Part shown: positions 43,485-53,224 of the stretch, one piece after another
How the letters are laid out: every line of letters starts with the position of its first letter
Position numbering within the stretch: position 1 is the first letter of the stretch
Assembly (NCBI GenBank): GCA_910574915.1
Contig: CAJTCR010000001.1
Span: 62,001 to 126,000, forward strand
Origin: Eubacteriaceae bacterium
GTDB lineage: Bacteria > Bacillota > Clostridia > Lachnospirales > Lachnospiraceae
Direction: 5' to 3'
DNA: 64,000 nt
Notes under the pieces: model-generated
The model's database searches: none
Told to the model about the DNA's origin: nothing
What the model saw: the letters and a program-made list of their open reading frames with translations, nothing else
Position numbers and translations under genes: made by a program

Positions 43485-44924
43485 TCAGAGCATATCGTAG
43501 ATCTTTTCATACTCTCTGGCAGAGCTGTTCCAGGAGAAATCCTTCTGCATCCCCCGTTCCGCGAGGGCGTCCCAGTCTTGTCTGTGATTGTAATAAATAT
43601 CCATTGCATAATACAATGCTGAGAGCATTTCTCTTGCGTTAAAATTGCAGAAGCTGAACCCTGTCCCAGTCTGTTCATAGCGGTTGTAGGCTTCTACCGT
43701 GTCTTTCAGCCCGCCTGTTTCGCGTACGATCGGCACTGTGCCGTAACGCATACTGATCAGTTGGCTTAAGCCGCACGGTTCAAACAGCGACGGCATTAAA
43801 AACGCGTCGCAGGAAGCATAGATCCGATGCGCCAGTTGTTCCGAATAGCAAATATTTGCAGACAATTTGTCCTCATATTTCCATGCATAGTGTCGGAACA
43901 TATTTTCAAAATTAGTCTGTCCTGTGCCAAGCACAGCGATTTGAATGCGTGCATCGGCAAGCAGCTCATCCAGCACCGCTTCGATCAGGTCAATGCCTTT
44001 TTGGTTTGTCATGCGTGTGACAATGCCAAGCAGCATCGTTCCTTCGTCCTCCTCAAAACCAAGAAACTGCTGGAGCATTTTCTTATTTGCCCGTTTGCCC
44101 GCCGCCCAGTCCTCAATGCCAAAATTCTGCCAGATCAAAGGATCTGATACAGGATAAAACACCTCATAATCAATGCCGTTTAAAATGCCGTACAAGTCCT
44201 TTTTTCGCGCCCGCATCAAGCCGTCTAGCCCTTCCCCGCCGCCAGGGGTCGTAATCTCATACGCATACGTCCTGCTGACAGTTGTTACAAGGTCTGCATA
44301 GACGACACCGCCTTTTAAGTAATTTGCTTCCCCGTACGATTCCAGCTTGTCTGCGGTAAACAGATGTTCCGAAAGCCCTGTAATATCTTTGACTGCCTGG
44401 ATCATCCAGCGCCCCTGGAACTGTAAATTGTGAATCGTAAAAATCGTGCGTATCCCCTTGTAAAACTCCTCCTTTTTGTATTCATTTTGCAGATATACCG
44501 GTATCAGCCCAGTCTGCCAGTCATGGCAGTGCAAAATATCCGGCTGGAAACCGATTACTGGCAGCGCCTCTAATACCGCCTTGGAGAAATAAGCAAATTT
44601 TTCTACGTCCTCATAGATATTGTTATAAGGCTTTGCCCCCGCAAAATAATACTCATTATCAATAAAATAATAAGTAATCCCCTCCACTTTTGCTTCAAGT
44701 ACGCCTACATACTGGCTCCTCCAGCTTAACCGGACATAAAAACGGGAATGAAAACGAAGCTGTACCTTTCGATCTTCCTCCATGCAGACATATTTCGGCA
44801 GGATAATGCGCACGTCATATTTTGTCTTGTCAAAATACTGCGGCAAAGATCCTGCTACATCCGCAAGCCCTCCTGTCTTAATAAAAGGTACTGCCTCAGA
44901 TGTTACAAATAATACTTTTTTCAT
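43485..44924 (-). CDS. glgA: Glycogen synthase
   Basis: 479 residues of a GT5 enzyme. ADP-glucose site motif KTGGLADVAGSLP at residues 15-27, HCHDWQTGLIPVYL near 127, and the C-terminal donor loop MPSLFEPCGLSQLISMRYGT near 375. Adds glucose to glycogen from ADP-glucose. GGAGGAATTTTC precedes the ATG at 44924. It lies 51 bases after spo0A on the same strand, without a terminator between, so it may be co-transcribed with the sporulation regulator. Confidence 0.95.
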   Translation of the reverse strand: MKKVLFVTSEAVPFIKTGGLADVAGSLPQYFDKTKYDVRIILPKYVCMEEDRKVQLRFHSRFYVRLSWRSQYVGVLEAKVEGITYYFIDNEYYFAGAKPYNNIYEDVEKFAYFSKAVLEALPVIGFQPDILHCHDWQTGLIPVYLQNEYKKEEFYKGIRTIFTIHNLQFQGRWMIQAVKDITGLSEHLFTADKLESYGEANYLKGGVVYADLVTTVSRTYAYEITTPGGGEGLDGLMRARKKDLYGILNGIDYEVFYPVSDPLIWQNFGIEDWAAGKRANKKMLQQFLGFEEDEGTMLLGIVTRMTNQKGIDLIEAVLDELLADARIQIAVLGTGQTNFENMFRHYAWKYEDKLSANICYSEQLAHRIYASCDAFLMPSLFEPCGLSQLISMRYGTVPIVRETGGLKDTVEAYNRYEQTGTGFSFCNFNAREMLSALYYAMDIYYNHRQDWDALAERGMQKDFSWNSSAREYEKIYDML

Positions 44925-44975
44925 GAAAATTCCTCCGAAATGTATAATGGCATTTGCCTTTACAGACATTATACT

Positions 44976-45773
44976 CTATTTCGAACGGTATTCCAACCTA
45001 ATTTTATCGGCAATCAGCGCAATAAATTCGGAATTTGTCGGTTTTCCTTTCCCATTGTTGATCGTATAGCCAAATAAATCATCAATCGTGTCCATCTTTC
45101 CTCTCGACCATGCCACTTCGATCGCATGTCGAATCGCGCGTTCGACTCTGCTTGGTGTCGTCTGAAACTGCTTGGCAATCGTTGGATAAAGGATCTTGGT
45201 GATGGAATTGAGCATCTCAATATCGTTGACGGACATCATAATCGCTACCCGCAGATACTGATATCCTTTGATATGCGCCGGCACTCCGATTTCATGAATA
45301 ATGCTCGTAACATCTGCCTCCAGATCTCTTTCCGCCGGTTCCTGGAATTTCTCATATGCATTGACTTTCCTTGGTTCATTCACTTGCTTTCTGTTACGGT
45401 CGCGTATCAGCTTAATCTGGTTTATGACCATTTCATTATCAAACGGTTTCATAATGTAATAATCTGCTCCCAAGCTAAACGCATCTTCTGTAATCTTCTC
45501 CTGTCCAATCGCACTGATCATAATAAATGCCGGATGTTTCTTAATCGTACGGTCATTATTGATTTTTGTAAGTACCCCAAGTCCATCCAGGTTTGGCATC
45601 ACGATGTCTAACAGTACAACATCTGGTTCTTTTGTACGTATCATCTCACAAGCTTCAACGCCGTCTTTCGCAATTCCTACAACATTCAGCTCTTTGTCAC
45701 TTTTGACAATATCACGCAAAAGCTGTACCATCTTTTCGTTATCATCTGCGATTGCTACATTTAATTGAGCCAT
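44976..45773 (-). CDS. spo0A: Sporulation master regulator Spo0A
   Basis: 265 residues. Receiver domain: [33 protein letters not shown] (phospho-Asp near 57) and [10 protein letters not shown]. Effector domain: [18 protein letters not shown], then [19 protein letters not shown], the DNA-recognition helices. Identifies a spore-former. 0A-box-like sites lie upstream. AGGAGGGTAAGACC precedes the ATG. Confidence 0.97.
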   Translation of the reverse strand: MAQLNVAIADDNEKMVQLLRDIVKSDKELNVVGIAKDGVEACEMIRTKEPDVVLLDIVMPNLDGLGVLTKINNDRTIKKHPAFIMISAIGQEKITEDAFSLGADYYIMKPFDNEMVINQIKLIRDRNRKQVNEPRKVNAYEKFQEPAERDLEADVTSIIHEIGVPAHIKGYQYLRVAIMMSVNDIEMLNSITKILYPTIAKQFQTTPSRVERAIRHAIEVAWSRGKMDTIDDLFGYTINNGKGKPTNSEFIALIADKIRLEYRSK

Positions 45774-45882
45774 TGGTCTTACCCTCCTAATATCGTCAGT
45801 AACTTTGTGAAAATTACAGAATTTGAGAAAAAGGCAGATTTCTCCTGTTCTCCTATCATAAAGAAACAGTTTCGATGAATTT

Positions 45883-45899
45883 TGTCGAACTGTGTCGAT
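45883..45899. promoter_or_regulatory. 0A-box-like sites upstream of spo0A
   Basis: TGTCGAA (45883-45889) and TGTCGAT (45893-45899) lie ten bases apart, about one helical turn, 110-126 bases upstream of the start. They match the Spo0A box TGTCGAA. Autoregulation is known for Spo0A. Confidence 0.65.
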
Positions 45900-46078
45900 A
45901 ACTCTGTTATTTTCACAAAATTTACAGTATTTTACACTTTCATTATGGCTCTCTGATCGTCCTAAGTATATAGTCGGAATATGATCTGTAACTTAATTTT
46001 ATTCCATTACTCTGTGAAAGCAGTTCCATTTTTTATAACATTTTATTGCATTTTCATACATAGAGCGCTATAATCGGA

Positions 46079-46418
46079 CTAGAGCGAACAAGTTTGAGTT
46101 ACTTTGGTAAACTTTTACAAGAAGGGACGCCAGGAGAGAGGATGCGTACACTTGGCGGCGTCAGTTCCAGAATGTTAAGAATTGCTAAGTATCCTGCTGC
46201 TACGCCCTGGCTGTGTCCGGTCGCGCCACCTTGTCCGCTTCCGGCTGTCCGCCGAAAGCTATCGGTGCCGCTTGGCTGCGCCCCTAGTTGTTTTGCAGAA
46301 TACCAAGCAATTCTAAACATTCTTCCAAAGCCACCGCCAGAGTGTACGCATCCTCTCTCCCGGCTGTTCTTCGCAAGTGCTGCCAAACGAGCCCGATAAG
46401 GTTTGTTCGCTGTACTAG
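46079..46418. repeat. Large hairpin repeat, copy 1
   Basis: About 340 bp between CTAG tetranucleotides. The ends are CTAGAGCGAACAAG and TTTGTTCGCTGTACTAG. Inside, GAGAGAGGATGCGTACACT (about 46134-46152) pairs with AGTGTACGCATCCTCTCTC (about 46341-46359), with more pairing inward (AGAATGTTAAGAATTGCT). The centre holds about 100 bases not present in copy 2. Overlapping frames on both strands are artefacts of the palindrome. Confidence 0.7.
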
Positions 46419-46500
46419 AGCGAATTTTATCTGATTTGCGTTTTCCAAGGAACTATTTTGTACAGGTTCGAATCTGTTATATCATAGGGTTGATTTTGTT

Positions 46501-46742
46501 CATGGTAGACAAACCAAACCATATTGCGCTTGTTTCGTAGCATTTACGAAAAGCAGCCGGGAGAGAGGATGTGCCTCCCCTGGCTGCGGCTTTGGAAGAA
46601 TGCTTAGAAGCCCTTCGTATTCTGCTGGTGGATTCTTAGCATTCTGGAACGGACGCAGCCAGGGGAAGCACATCCTCTTTCCCAGCGTCCCTTCCTGTAA
46701 AAATTTACCAAAGCAATCCAAATTAGTTCGCTGTAGTACTAG
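46501..46742. repeat. Large hairpin repeat, copy 2 (inverted)
   Basis: Homologous to copy 1 in opposite orientation, for example its minus strand has TTTGGTAAATTTTTACAGGA where copy 1 has TTTGGTAAACTTTTACAAGA. Self-pairing arms GGGAGAGAGGATGTGC and the matching end near 46665-46683. Right end TTCGCTGTAGTACTAG. Two such copies fill the spo0A-aroC gap; the rest of that gap (45900-46078) is A/T-rich and empty. Confidence 0.7.
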
Positions 46743-46787
46743 AACTCTACAAATACTCTATTAAAATAGGAAGAAAAGGAATATATT

Positions 46788-47894
46788 ATGTCAGGATCAA
46801 CATTTGGAAATAGATTTCGAATTACCACATGGGGAGAATCGCACGGTACCGGAATCGGCGTCGTAATCGACGGCTGCCCGGCGGGGATACCGTTATGCAA
46901 AGAAGATATTCAGGCATATTTAGACCGCCGCAAGCCTGGCACATCCAGATACAGCACGCCGCGAAAAGAAGACGATGCCGTAGAAATTCAGTCCGGCGTA
47001 TTTGAAGGCAAAACAACCGGCACGCCGATTTCTTTAACGATCCATAACCATAACCAGCGCTCTGCGGACTACAGCGAGATCGCTTCTTATTACCGTCCGG
47101 GACACGCGGACTATACGTTTGACCAAAAATACGGCTTCCGCGACTACCGCGGCGGCGGGCGCTCTTCTGCGCGAGAAACCGCCGGGCGTGTCGCCGCAGG
47201 CGCCGTAGCTGCAAAGCTGCTGCAAATGCTCGGCGTTCGTTTTTTCACTTATGTAAAAAGCATCGGCACGGTTGAAATCGACCCGAACCGGTTTGATCCG
47301 GCGCAAATTGGCAAAAATCCGCTTGTTATGCCGGATGCTGAAGCTGCAAAGCTTGCGCAGGAATATTTGGAAGAGTGCATGAAAGCACAAAATTCCTCAG
47401 GCGGTGTTGTGGAATGCCGGATTACGGGCGTTCCCGCTGGAATCGGGGAACCTGTATTTCAAAAGCTCGACAGTGCGCTTGCGGGCGCTGTTTTTTCCAT
47501 TGGAGCGGTCAAGGGCTTTGAAATCGGAGACGGTTTTGCTGCTGCAAAAACAGACGGCAGAACAAACAATGACGGTTTTTACTATGACAAAGACGGAAGC
47601 ATACGCAAAGAAACAAACCACGCAGGCGGCATTTTAGGCGGGATCAGCGATGGGGATGAAATTATTTTCAGGGCAGCCTTTAAACCGACTCCTTCCATCA
47701 GCGCTACCCAGCAGACAGTTAATAAAAACGGAGAAACGATCAGCGTCAATATAAAAGGGCGCCACGACCCTGTCATCGTCCCACGCGCAGCGGTTGTTGT
47801 CGAATCGATGGCAGCTCTGACGCTTGCTGATTTGATGCTTATCAATATGAGTGCACAGGCGGACTTTGTGACAGAGCATTATCACAGAACATGA
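46788..47894 (+). CDS. aroC: Chorismate synthase
   Basis: 368 residues. The three family signatures are GESHGTGIGVVIDGCPAG near 16, the RSSARETAGRVAAGA region near 125 and RHDPVIVPRAAVVVESMAAL near 325. Makes chorismate from EPSP, using reduced FMN, as the last shared step to aromatic amino acids. AAGAAAAGGAAT precedes the ATG. Confidence 0.97.
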   Translation: MSGSTFGNRFRITTWGESHGTGIGVVIDGCPAGIPLCKEDIQAYLDRRKPGTSRYSTPRKEDDAVEIQSGVFEGKTTGTPISLTIHNHNQRSADYSEIASYYRPGHADYTFDQKYGFRDYRGGGRSSARETAGRVAAGAVAAKLLQMLGVRFFTYVKSIGTVEIDPNRFDPAQIGKNPLVMPDAEAAKLAQEYLEECMKAQNSSGGVVECRITGVPAGIGEPVFQKLDSALAGAVFSIGAVKGFEIGDGFAAAKTDGRTNNDGFYYDKDGSIRKETNHAGGILGGISDGDEIIFRAAFKPTPSISATQQTVNKNGETISVNIKGRHDPVIVPRAAVVVESMAALTLADLMLINMSAQADFVTEHYHRT

Positions 47895-47921
47895 CGGCAT
47901 AACAGGAAGGAGGATTCCACT

Positions 47922-48479
47922 ATGCTACATGCAGTCGCACAAGCACAGTCTTATACCGAAGAGGATTACTACAACCTGCCTGAAACTGTCCGTGCCGAAT
48001 TAATCGACGGGCAATTTTACGCAATGGCAGCTCCAAGCCGTATCCATCAGGAACTATCTGGTGAATTGTACCTGATGATCGGAAATTACCTGAAAAAAAG
48101 CGGCGGCGCCTGCCGTATTTTCTCCGCGCCGTTTGCGGTAAAGCTTTTTGACGACCGCAAACACATTGTAGAACCAGATATCAGCATAATCTGTGACCGC
48201 AGCAAGCTGACCGATTCAGGATGCAGCGGGGCGCCTGACTGGATTATCGAAATCGTCTCTCCTGGCAATCCCGGTCATGACTATGTGCGCAAGCTCAACT
48301 TATATATGGATGCCGGCGTGCGGGAATACTGGATTGTAGATCCGAAAAAGCAGACCGTTCTCGTATACTATTTTGAAAAAACAGCTTTTGATGTCCGCCA
48401 ATATACATTCCAGGAGCGCATCAAAGTGAATATCTACGATGATCTGTGGATTGACCTTAGAGAAATCGAATTGTCATAG
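47922..48479 (+). CDS. Uma2-family putative nuclease
   Basis: 185 residues of the PD-(D/E)xK superfamily: YYNLPETVRAELIDGQFYAM, VEPDISIICDRSKLTD (catalytic Asp near 88) and PDWIIEIVSPGNPGHDYVRK (Glu-x-x near 110), then EYWIVDPKKQTVLVYY. Biological role unknown; common in mobile or duplicated families. AGGAGG precedes the ATG. 28 bases after aroC. Confidence 0.88.
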   Translation: MLHAVAQAQSYTEEDYYNLPETVRAELIDGQFYAMAAPSRIHQELSGELYLMIGNYLKKSGGACRIFSAPFAVKLFDDRKHIVEPDISIICDRSKLTDSGCSGAPDWIIEIVSPGNPGHDYVRKLNLYMDAGVREYWIVDPKKQTVLVYYFEKTAFDVRQYTFQERIKVNIYDDLWIDLREIELS

Positions 48480-48493
48480 ATACAGATAATAAC

Positions 48494-48525
48494 AAAGCTG
48501 CCGGATCACTTTGTCCGGCAGCTTT
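48494..48525. terminator. Bidirectional terminator
   Basis: AAAGCTGCCGGA, 8-base loop, TCCGGCAGCTTT. It ends the Uma2 gene (TCTTT follows) and lies 3 bases from the methylase stop on the other strand. Confidence 0.9.
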
Positions 48526-48527
48526 CT

Positions 48528-50156
48528 TTACCCTCTTTGCAGCCTGCGCCGCTGCATTTTCTTCCAGATCTGCCTTGCCTGTATGCAGTCCTTCGCATTC
48601 ATCCCCAGTCCGTCCACAAGTATCTGCCCGTCTACCAGGTCTAGTACCCGTTCAATATTTTCGCTTTTTCGGATCATCTTATCTACCTGCTTTAAAACGC
48701 TGCGCACAGTTTTCATCGGAATGCTGTCCAATACCGGAAGCACGAGATTGCCTGCTTCCCCTGGCAGGATCTCCAGCACGCCGCCGCCATAGCTGCGCCC
48801 GCAGATTTCCGTAAACGCAAAGGAAATGCTGTTGTAATAAGACAATACGATCCGCTCCGGCTCGATGCCGCCGTAAAACTGAATGCGGTGCATCGTATCG
48901 GTCGATACCGCGTCACAGCAGTTTAGTACAAACTTGGGATACAGGTTGTTTCTGCGCAGAAAAAACGCATCCGGCACCCAGATCGACGGCACACGGTACC
49001 ACCGTTCCCGAATGCGGCATTTGTATCCGGTGTGCTGTCCGCTTTTTTCGCCATTTTGAATATAGTCTCTGTGCTTTTTCGGATAGTCTTCGATCGGTAT
49101 ATCTGGAAAGTCGACTAAATATGCCGCTTTTCCGCTCTCCGCGTTTTTTTTCCAGTCCTCTTTGCTAAAATATACGCTGTTTGCATGAGAGCTTCTTCCG
49201 ATCAGCGGGCGTACCACATCGTCCATGTCATATTGTTCGACTTCTTTTTTTGAGATCGAAAAATATTTGTTGTTTCCTGTCGTAATGCCGATATTGATCC
49301 TTGCCGTATCCGACAGTTTTTGAAACCTGCGGTCGCTGCGCAGCCTTGCAATCAGCCTGTTCTCTTTTTCGTTCATAAAATATTTTGTCCACTTTTCGTG
49401 CACACGGCTGAGCTTTTGAAAGTCCTGCGCACAAAGCGACAGCGTATCCAGGTCGTCCAGGTTATTCAGCTCGATAATGCGAATCCCTTGTTCCTCGCCG
49501 CCTTTTTCCCCGATCAGCACGATTACTTCCTGCTCGATATCTGGAAAAATCAGCTCTTCAAAAGTAAGCAGCGTAATCCTCGTAAGCTGCTTTGCCAAAA
49601 ACAGCCTTAAGTCTTCGGCATACGCCACCTGCAAAATCTCCGCCGGAATTACAAACGCAAGCTTCCCGTTTTCACTTAGCAGGTGGACGCACGCTACGAG
49701 AAACCCGACCCATGTATTAATCAGCTTATTCGCCTTCATGCCGTGGGACTTTAGAATCTGCGACATCATGGCACGCTGCGCGTCTTCCAGATACTGGTAG
49801 CGGATATACGGCGGGTTTCCAACGATCAGGTCAAAGCGCTGCGTATCTTTTTTTTCCTGGTAATACTGAAAAAAATCCATCGCAAGCAGACGGACGTTCG
49901 GATGCTGCCCGACGCGCCCAATCGTCTTTTGCACTACGTCCGCTTCGATCTCGATTGCCGTGAGCATCCCGCCTTCCTTTAGTATCCCATGCTCCAAAAC
50001 GGTGTCAATAAATACGCCGCTGCCGCAGCTTGGCTCTAAAACGGTCTGGATCGAAGCGTCTTCTTTAAAAAATTCCACCATTTTGCTGGCGGCTTTTTTC
50101 GGAGTGTAATATGCGCCTCTTAGTTTCTGCTTTGTACTGTCCTGCTTTAAAATCAT
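48528..50156 (-). CDS. Eco57I-like DNA adenine methyltransferase
   Basis: 542 residues. SAM motif TVLEPSCGSGVFIDTVL near 46 and catalytic IVGNPPYIRYQYLEDAQRAM near 115 mark an N6-adenine methylase; the C-terminal half is the target-recognition part. It starts 4 bases after the stop of the restriction-modification gene; the only site is a weak GGTGA. Length matches M.Eco57I (about 544), which protects both strands for its single-chain restriction enzyme. Confidence 0.88.
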   Translation of the reverse strand: MILKQDSTKQKLRGAYYTPKKAASKMVEFFKEDASIQTVLEPSCGSGVFIDTVLEHGILKEGGMLTAIEIEADVVQKTIGRVGQHPNVRLLAMDFFQYYQEKKDTQRFDLIVGNPPYIRYQYLEDAQRAMMSQILKSHGMKANKLINTWVGFLVACVHLLSENGKLAFVIPAEILQVAYAEDLRLFLAKQLTRITLLTFEELIFPDIEQEVIVLIGEKGGEEQGIRIIELNNLDDLDTLSLCAQDFQKLSRVHEKWTKYFMNEKENRLIARLRSDRRFQKLSDTARINIGITTGNNKYFSISKKEVEQYDMDDVVRPLIGRSSHANSVYFSKEDWKKNAESGKAAYLVDFPDIPIEDYPKKHRDYIQNGEKSGQHTGYKCRIRERWYRVPSIWVPDAFFLRRNNLYPKFVLNCCDAVSTDTMHRIQFYGGIEPERIVLSYYNSISFAFTEICGRSYGGGVLEILPGEAGNLVLPVLDSIPMKTVRSVLKQVDKMIRKSENIERVLDLVDGQILVDGLGMNAKDCIQARQIWKKMQRRRLQRG

Positions 50157-50160
50157 AATT

Positions 50161-53151
50161 TCACCAAAACTGAAGCTGATAGATCCCGGCAATGCGTGCC
50201 TCGATCCGCCCGATCAGCGTTTCCTTTTCCCGTTCTATTACTTCCCTTGCCGCCCCGCTTATGCCTGGCTTTAATTCCGCGTTCAGCGCATAGATCCTGT
50301 TTGTGCAGGATACCACCTTATCATACGACGCCTTCTGGCTGGGATCGTCCAGATCCAGCTCTACAAACGGAACCTGCTTTAGCAGATACGTGCCCCTTGC
50401 AGTAAACCCGCCTTCAAAGTCACTGCCCATCGTACGCAGCAGCTTTTCTGTATAAGGATGCGCAAGCCATGCCTGGATATACGCCAGGCAGTATTTGCCT
50501 CCCTCCCGCGCCGCGATTGCGCAGTACCCCGCTGTGCCGCCTGACGCAATCAGCATGTCCTGCATGTCATACGCATACATCGGCTGCTTGCTTAGTACGC
50601 GCACAATCAGCTTGGGCGTGTCTACAAACGCAGTCAGCGCCTGCGTCCTGCCATACTGGTACCAGTTGTCATGCGTCGCATTTTTAATGTCCCGCCCTGT
50701 GCCGTTGTTCAGGCATTTTGGAACAAGCAGGTCATAGCAGTCGCTTAAATACTGATACGTCCCGGGATAGTCCCGTTTCATCGTCTGAATATCAATCAGT
50801 TCGCCTTTTTTTGTATATGGAAAAATAATCCGCTTGTCCGTATACAGAGGCGAATACGTCTGCATCCCTTTTTCGTCTGCTTTTGTCGGCTTAAAATAAG
50901 GCTTTAAAATACTTTTTTCAATCTGGTAGCGCGCGCCAAATTTTAAAATGCGCACAACCTGCTCCGTTTCTTCCAGCACTTCGTTTTGTGCAAACCAGTA
51001 GACTGGCTGCGGGCGCTCGGCGCTTGTCTGAATGCCGTTAAAAATATCCGCTACTTTTCCTAACGGCACCGCGTGCGTTTCCATCCGCCGAATCATTTTC
51101 ATAAACGCGATATCGGTTGACAGCCGCCACGGATTGCCGCCCAGCGCCGCGTTTTCCACATCGATATTCGGCTGCTCGCTCCCTGTCCACAAATCTGCAA
51201 GAGAAGTTACATTTGTATAGTTCATCTGCGCGCTGCTTTCGTTTTTGCATACGATAATCGCGCTGTAGATCGTCTTGTCTGGAAAGAGCTGCAAATCTCC
51301 AAAATCGTCCATCTTTCGGATCTTTGGCGCAAGCAGCAGACGCAGCTTTTGCCCCGCGTCGATTTTATAAAACTTATTCGGCACAATATAGCAAAGCGTC
51401 CCGTCCTGTTTCAGTAGCTGCATCGCCCGCTCAATAAACAAAAAATATTTGTCAAACTGCTTATAAGCCGTATCGTATTTCTTTTTATAAAGGTTAAATT
51501 CTGTCTCTGTTCCAAGCGTATGCATATCTTCCGTACGCACATACGGCGGATTTCCCAAAATAACGTCAAACCCGGCATGTCCGCCGTCCTGCCAGAAGGT
51601 CTCCCAGGCAAACGGACGCACGCTTTTTAACAGCTTTAGGGTACAGTCCTTATCTTTTAAGTCGTCTCTTGCAACGAGCGCGTTTCCGTTTTGAATATTC
51701 GCGCTTAAGTCAGGCAGCACCGGATTCCATTCATAGATCGAAGCCGTCGTTTCCTCTTCCATCAGCTTAATCAGCAGCGAAAACCGGCTGACCCACACCG
51801 CATGAAGATCCAGATCGACGCCATAAATGCAGTTTGTTAAAATCGCCCTTTTTTGCGCCAGCGGCAGCTTTTTTTTGCCGTTTTCCATCTCTAAGAGCAG
51901 CTCCGGCTGGTTTATTAAATACCATTCCACGCAGTAGTCTACGAGATACTGGTACGCTTCTTCCAAAAACACGCCCGAACCGCAGGCAATATCCGCCACG
52001 CGCAGCTTGCAGACCTCGTCCGGCGTCTTTCCAATGCAGTATGGCTTTAGCGCCTCTCTTACCATATATTTTACGATTTCGGTCGGCGTGGATACGACGG
52101 AGCGGTATTTATAAGCGCCTTTTGCCGTCAGCACGACTTCGCCGTCCGCAAGCGTCAGGCACTCGGTCAAAAACGCTTCGTAGATCTTGCCTAAGATCCC
52201 AGGCTCGATCATATGGAACAAATACGGTGCCTGCGGGTAATACAGTGACAGGATCATCGAGAAGATAAGTTCCGGGTCTACGTCCGGCACAATCGTATCT
52301 CCCGAAAAAATCCTGGAATCATACCGCTTATCCGCTTCCTTAAATACCTTTAAAAGCCTCGACTGCAATTCCTTTTTATCAGCCGCCGCCTCTTTTAAGC
52401 TTTGATACAAAGGCAGGCTGCGGTCTTCACAAATGCGCAGGAAAATCATCTGGTTCATAAACTCCTGCACCACGTCGTTTAAATGCTCCAGATCCTTATA
52501 TTTTTCTGATTTCTGATACAAATCCCTGCCTATTTTCAGGCGCCAGTCATTCATCTGCTCCAAAAAGACTTCGTCAATCTGTGCCGCATACCGGCTGTTG
52601 TTTTGAAACTCTCCGTTTACAAACGCATCAAACGCACCCGTATACACGCTCTCTCTGGAAAGCAGCGCATAGATCTGCTTGTACTTTTCCACATACTCGG
52701 TATAGTGATAGCACCGGTACAGCGATGTCATCGGCGTGTCGCCTTCCATTGGCAGGTTTGTCGTATCGTAGATCATCAGGTATTCAAAATTGGTCAGTAC
52801 AGAAAGCTTGTGTCCCGCGTTCCACCCATAGCTGCGCGCCTGCCTTGCCGCGCCTGCCTCTAAGCGGATCTCCACCGCGGGCTTTTTTGCTTCCACAAAC
52901 AGCTTGGAAACGCCGTTTAACGTCAGCGTATAGTCCGGGCGCTCCTTTTTACTGGAAAATTTCTCCACAACGACTTCCTTATACTGCGGCGGCGCTCCTT
53001 TTTTATTATGTACATCCCATCCAAAGCATTCTAACAGCGGGCTGATAAACTCGTCCCGGCAGTCCTGCTCGTTGTATGCTTTTGCGTTTTTATAAGTGCC
53101 CGCACTGCGCTCATATTGGCTGATCAGCCTTTGTAAGTCTTGTTCGTACAT
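50161..53151 (-). CDS. Type IIG restriction-modification enzyme (Eco57I-like)
   Basis: 996 residues. N-terminal nuclease: DEFISPLLECFGWDV, then RPDYTLTLNGVSKLFVEAKK (PD...ExK, near 75-95). Methylase: VADIACGSGVFLEEAYQYL near 385 and DVILGNPPYVRTEDM near 530. C-terminal recognition domain from about 690. One chain both cuts and methylates, normally at a short distance from an asymmetric site. Length (996 against 997) and partner gene match Eco57I closely. The recognition sequence cannot be read. Confidence 0.9.
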   Translation of the reverse strand: MYEQDLQRLISQYERSAGTYKNAKAYNEQDCRDEFISPLLECFGWDVHNKKGAPPQYKEVVVEKFSSKKERPDYTLTLNGVSKLFVEAKKPAVEIRLEAGAARQARSYGWNAGHKLSVLTNFEYLMIYDTTNLPMEGDTPMTSLYRCYHYTEYVEKYKQIYALLSRESVYTGAFDAFVNGEFQNNSRYAAQIDEVFLEQMNDWRLKIGRDLYQKSEKYKDLEHLNDVVQEFMNQMIFLRICEDRSLPLYQSLKEAAADKKELQSRLLKVFKEADKRYDSRIFSGDTIVPDVDPELIFSMILSLYYPQAPYLFHMIEPGILGKIYEAFLTECLTLADGEVVLTAKGAYKYRSVVSTPTEIVKYMVREALKPYCIGKTPDEVCKLRVADIACGSGVFLEEAYQYLVDYCVEWYLINQPELLLEMENGKKKLPLAQKRAILTNCIYGVDLDLHAVWVSRFSLLIKLMEEETTASIYEWNPVLPDLSANIQNGNALVARDDLKDKDCTLKLLKSVRPFAWETFWQDGGHAGFDVILGNPPYVRTEDMHTLGTETEFNLYKKKYDTAYKQFDKYFLFIERAMQLLKQDGTLCYIVPNKFYKIDAGQKLRLLLAPKIRKMDDFGDLQLFPDKTIYSAIIVCKNESSAQMNYTNVTSLADLWTGSEQPNIDVENAALGGNPWRLSTDIAFMKMIRRMETHAVPLGKVADIFNGIQTSAERPQPVYWFAQNEVLEETEQVVRILKFGARYQIEKSILKPYFKPTKADEKGMQTYSPLYTDKRIIFPYTKKGELIDIQTMKRDYPGTYQYLSDCYDLLVPKCLNNGTGRDIKNATHDNWYQYGRTQALTAFVDTPKLIVRVLSKQPMYAYDMQDMLIASGGTAGYCAIAAREGGKYCLAYIQAWLAHPYTEKLLRTMGSDFEGGFTARGTYLLKQVPFVELDLDDPSQKASYDKVVSCTNRIYALNAELKPGISGAAREVIEREKETLIGRIEARIAGIYQLQFW

Positions 53152-53180
53152 GGCAATACCTCTTCACATAAAGGTAAAAC

Positions 53181-53210
53181 GGCTATCTCCTATGACCATA
53201 GGGGATAGCC
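53181..53210 (-). terminator. Terminator of lactonase gene
   Basis: GGCTATCCCCTATGG, short loop and CATAGGAGATAGCC followed by TTTT on the minus strand. It separates the housekeeping cluster from the restriction genes. Confidence 0.75.
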
Positions 53211-53224
53211 AAAATAAATACTGT

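Noticed and set aside
43455-43500. Stem between the DUF5688 and glgA stops as a terminator
   Set aside because: The pairing is short and no T-run follows on either strand.
46094-46721. Short frames within the spo0A-aroC gap on both strands
   Set aside because: They arise from the palindromic repeats; both strands give similar peptides and none has a ribosome site.
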